NCBI GenBank assembly: GCA_934667465.1
Contig: CAKUMG010000546.1
Coordinates: forward strand, 1-5,005
DNA from: an uncultured Actinoplanes sp.
Lineage (GTDB): Bacteria > Actinomycetota > Actinomycetes > Mycobacteriales > Micromonosporaceae
Direction: 5' to 3'
DNA length: 5,005 nt
Below the pieces are notes generated by a model. That model saw nothing but the letters and a program-made list of their open reading frames with translations, had not been told where the DNA came from and searched no databases. The position numbers were made by a program, and so were the translations under genes. This document shows, in pieces, positions 4,623-5,005 of this stretch. Positions within the stretch are counted from its first letter, which is position 1. Each line of letters starts with the position of its first letter.

Positions 4623-5005
4623 TCAGTTCATGTCGATACCGAGCGCCTCCTCGCGCACGTCCGCGTCCGGGTGTGCGCGCAGCGCCTCCAGCAGGCCGCG
4701 CCACGGCTCCTTCCAGCCGAACTCGGCGCCGTGCGGGACCAGCGCCACCGCGAACAGCCCACCGGCCACGTCGCCGCGGGCGATCAGCCGGGCGATCACG
4801 TCCGGGCCGGACCAGTCCCGCAGGCCGCGCATGCGGGTCGCGGCGCGGGCGGCGGTGCGGGCCGCGAGCACCGGCCGGTCCGCGCACAACTCCACGATCT
4901 CGTCCAGGTTGTCCAGCCGGCCGAGGTCGAGGAGCCTCCCGGCTGCGAGTCCGGTGTAGCCCGGCTGCCCGGCCAGCCACCGGGCCGGTGCGATCAGCGC
5001 GGCCC
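4623..5005 (-). CDS. HEAT-like helical-repeat protein, C-terminal part (gene runs off right edge)
   Basis: The frame is open from the right edge to the stop at 4623-4625, giving at least 126 residues; the GTG at 4895 is internal and not a likely start. Upstream of it the same frame continues as WLAGQPGYTGLAAGRLLDLGRLDNLDEIVE, with the same strong third-position G/C bias. The sequence is a series of paired amphipathic helices with regularly placed Leu, Ala and Arg (VLAARTAARAATRMRGL, GPDVIARLIARGDVAGGLFAVAL, WRGLLEALRAHPDADVREEAL), ending GIDMN. The DADVREEAL type of helix end is common in HEAT/armadillo-like repeats, which are protein-binding scaffolds. No catalytic motif, signal peptide or membrane segment is visible in this part. 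The gene converges with the ATPase gene and is not in an operon with it. Exact family unknown. Confidence 0.8.
   Translation of the reverse strand, partial: AALIAPARWLAGQPGYTGLAAGRLLDLGRLDNLDEIVELCADRPVLAARTAARAATRMRGLRDWSGPDVIARLIARGDVAGGLFAVALVPHGAEFGWKEPWRGLLEALRAHPDADVREEALGIDMN

Overview
The window is very GC-rich, and its coding frames strongly prefer G or C in the third codon position. Together with an actinobacterial-style chitin-active AA10 enzyme, this points to a high-GC actinomycete. A Micromonosporaceae-like soil organism is my best guess, by inference only. The window reads as ordinary chromosome with one small chitin/copper locus and several compact, structured intergenic spacers. 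I see no RNA gene, insertion sequence, CRISPR array or replication origin.

Layout, left to right. (1) The C-terminal part of an unrecognised helix-rich protein runs in from the left edge on + (3-878). (2) Converging on it, with only 4 bp between the stop codons, is a minus-strand lipoprotein gene (883-1770) with a clear lipobox; its fold may resemble LppX/LprG. (3) A 332-bp divergent spacer (1771-2102) holds a short coding-like fragment (1785-1922) that looks like the tail of a lost gene, an AT-rich island that probably carries the promoter and operator of the next gene (about 1936-1999), a 5' leader, and a strong Shine-Dalgarno. (4) A secreted AA10 lytic polysaccharide monooxygenase with a Pro/Thr linker and a CBM5/12-type chitin-binding module (2103-2843). 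(5) A DUF305-family putative lipoprotein (2828-3376) that overlaps the LPMO end. A 9-bp-plus hairpin with a GCGA loop lies just past the LPMO stop, inside the DUF305 signal-peptide codons. (6) A 97-106 bp spacer (3377-3482) almost filled by a 53-bp inverted-repeat unit flanked by 6-bp direct repeats and by a separate 17-bp palindrome. (7) A stand-alone RecF/ABC-like AAA ATPase (3483-4580) without a visible ribosome binding site. (8) A hairpin between convergent genes (4588-4611). (9) The C-terminal part of a minus-strand helical-repeat (HEAT-like) protein running off the right edge.

How the genes may work together: the LPMO needs copper in its histidine brace, and some DUF305 proteins bind copper. 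The overlap of the two genes makes a functional pair plausible: chitin oxidation plus extracytoplasmic copper handling. The DUF305 protein has, however, lost its first His-His motif, so this is a hypothesis. The ATPase and the HEAT-like protein converge and are not an operon; their link to the rest is unknown. I found no convincing complete new system. The items most worth a second look are the coupled LPMO/DUF305 pair with its internal hairpin, and the 53-bp mini-element next to a palindrome upstream of the ATPase.
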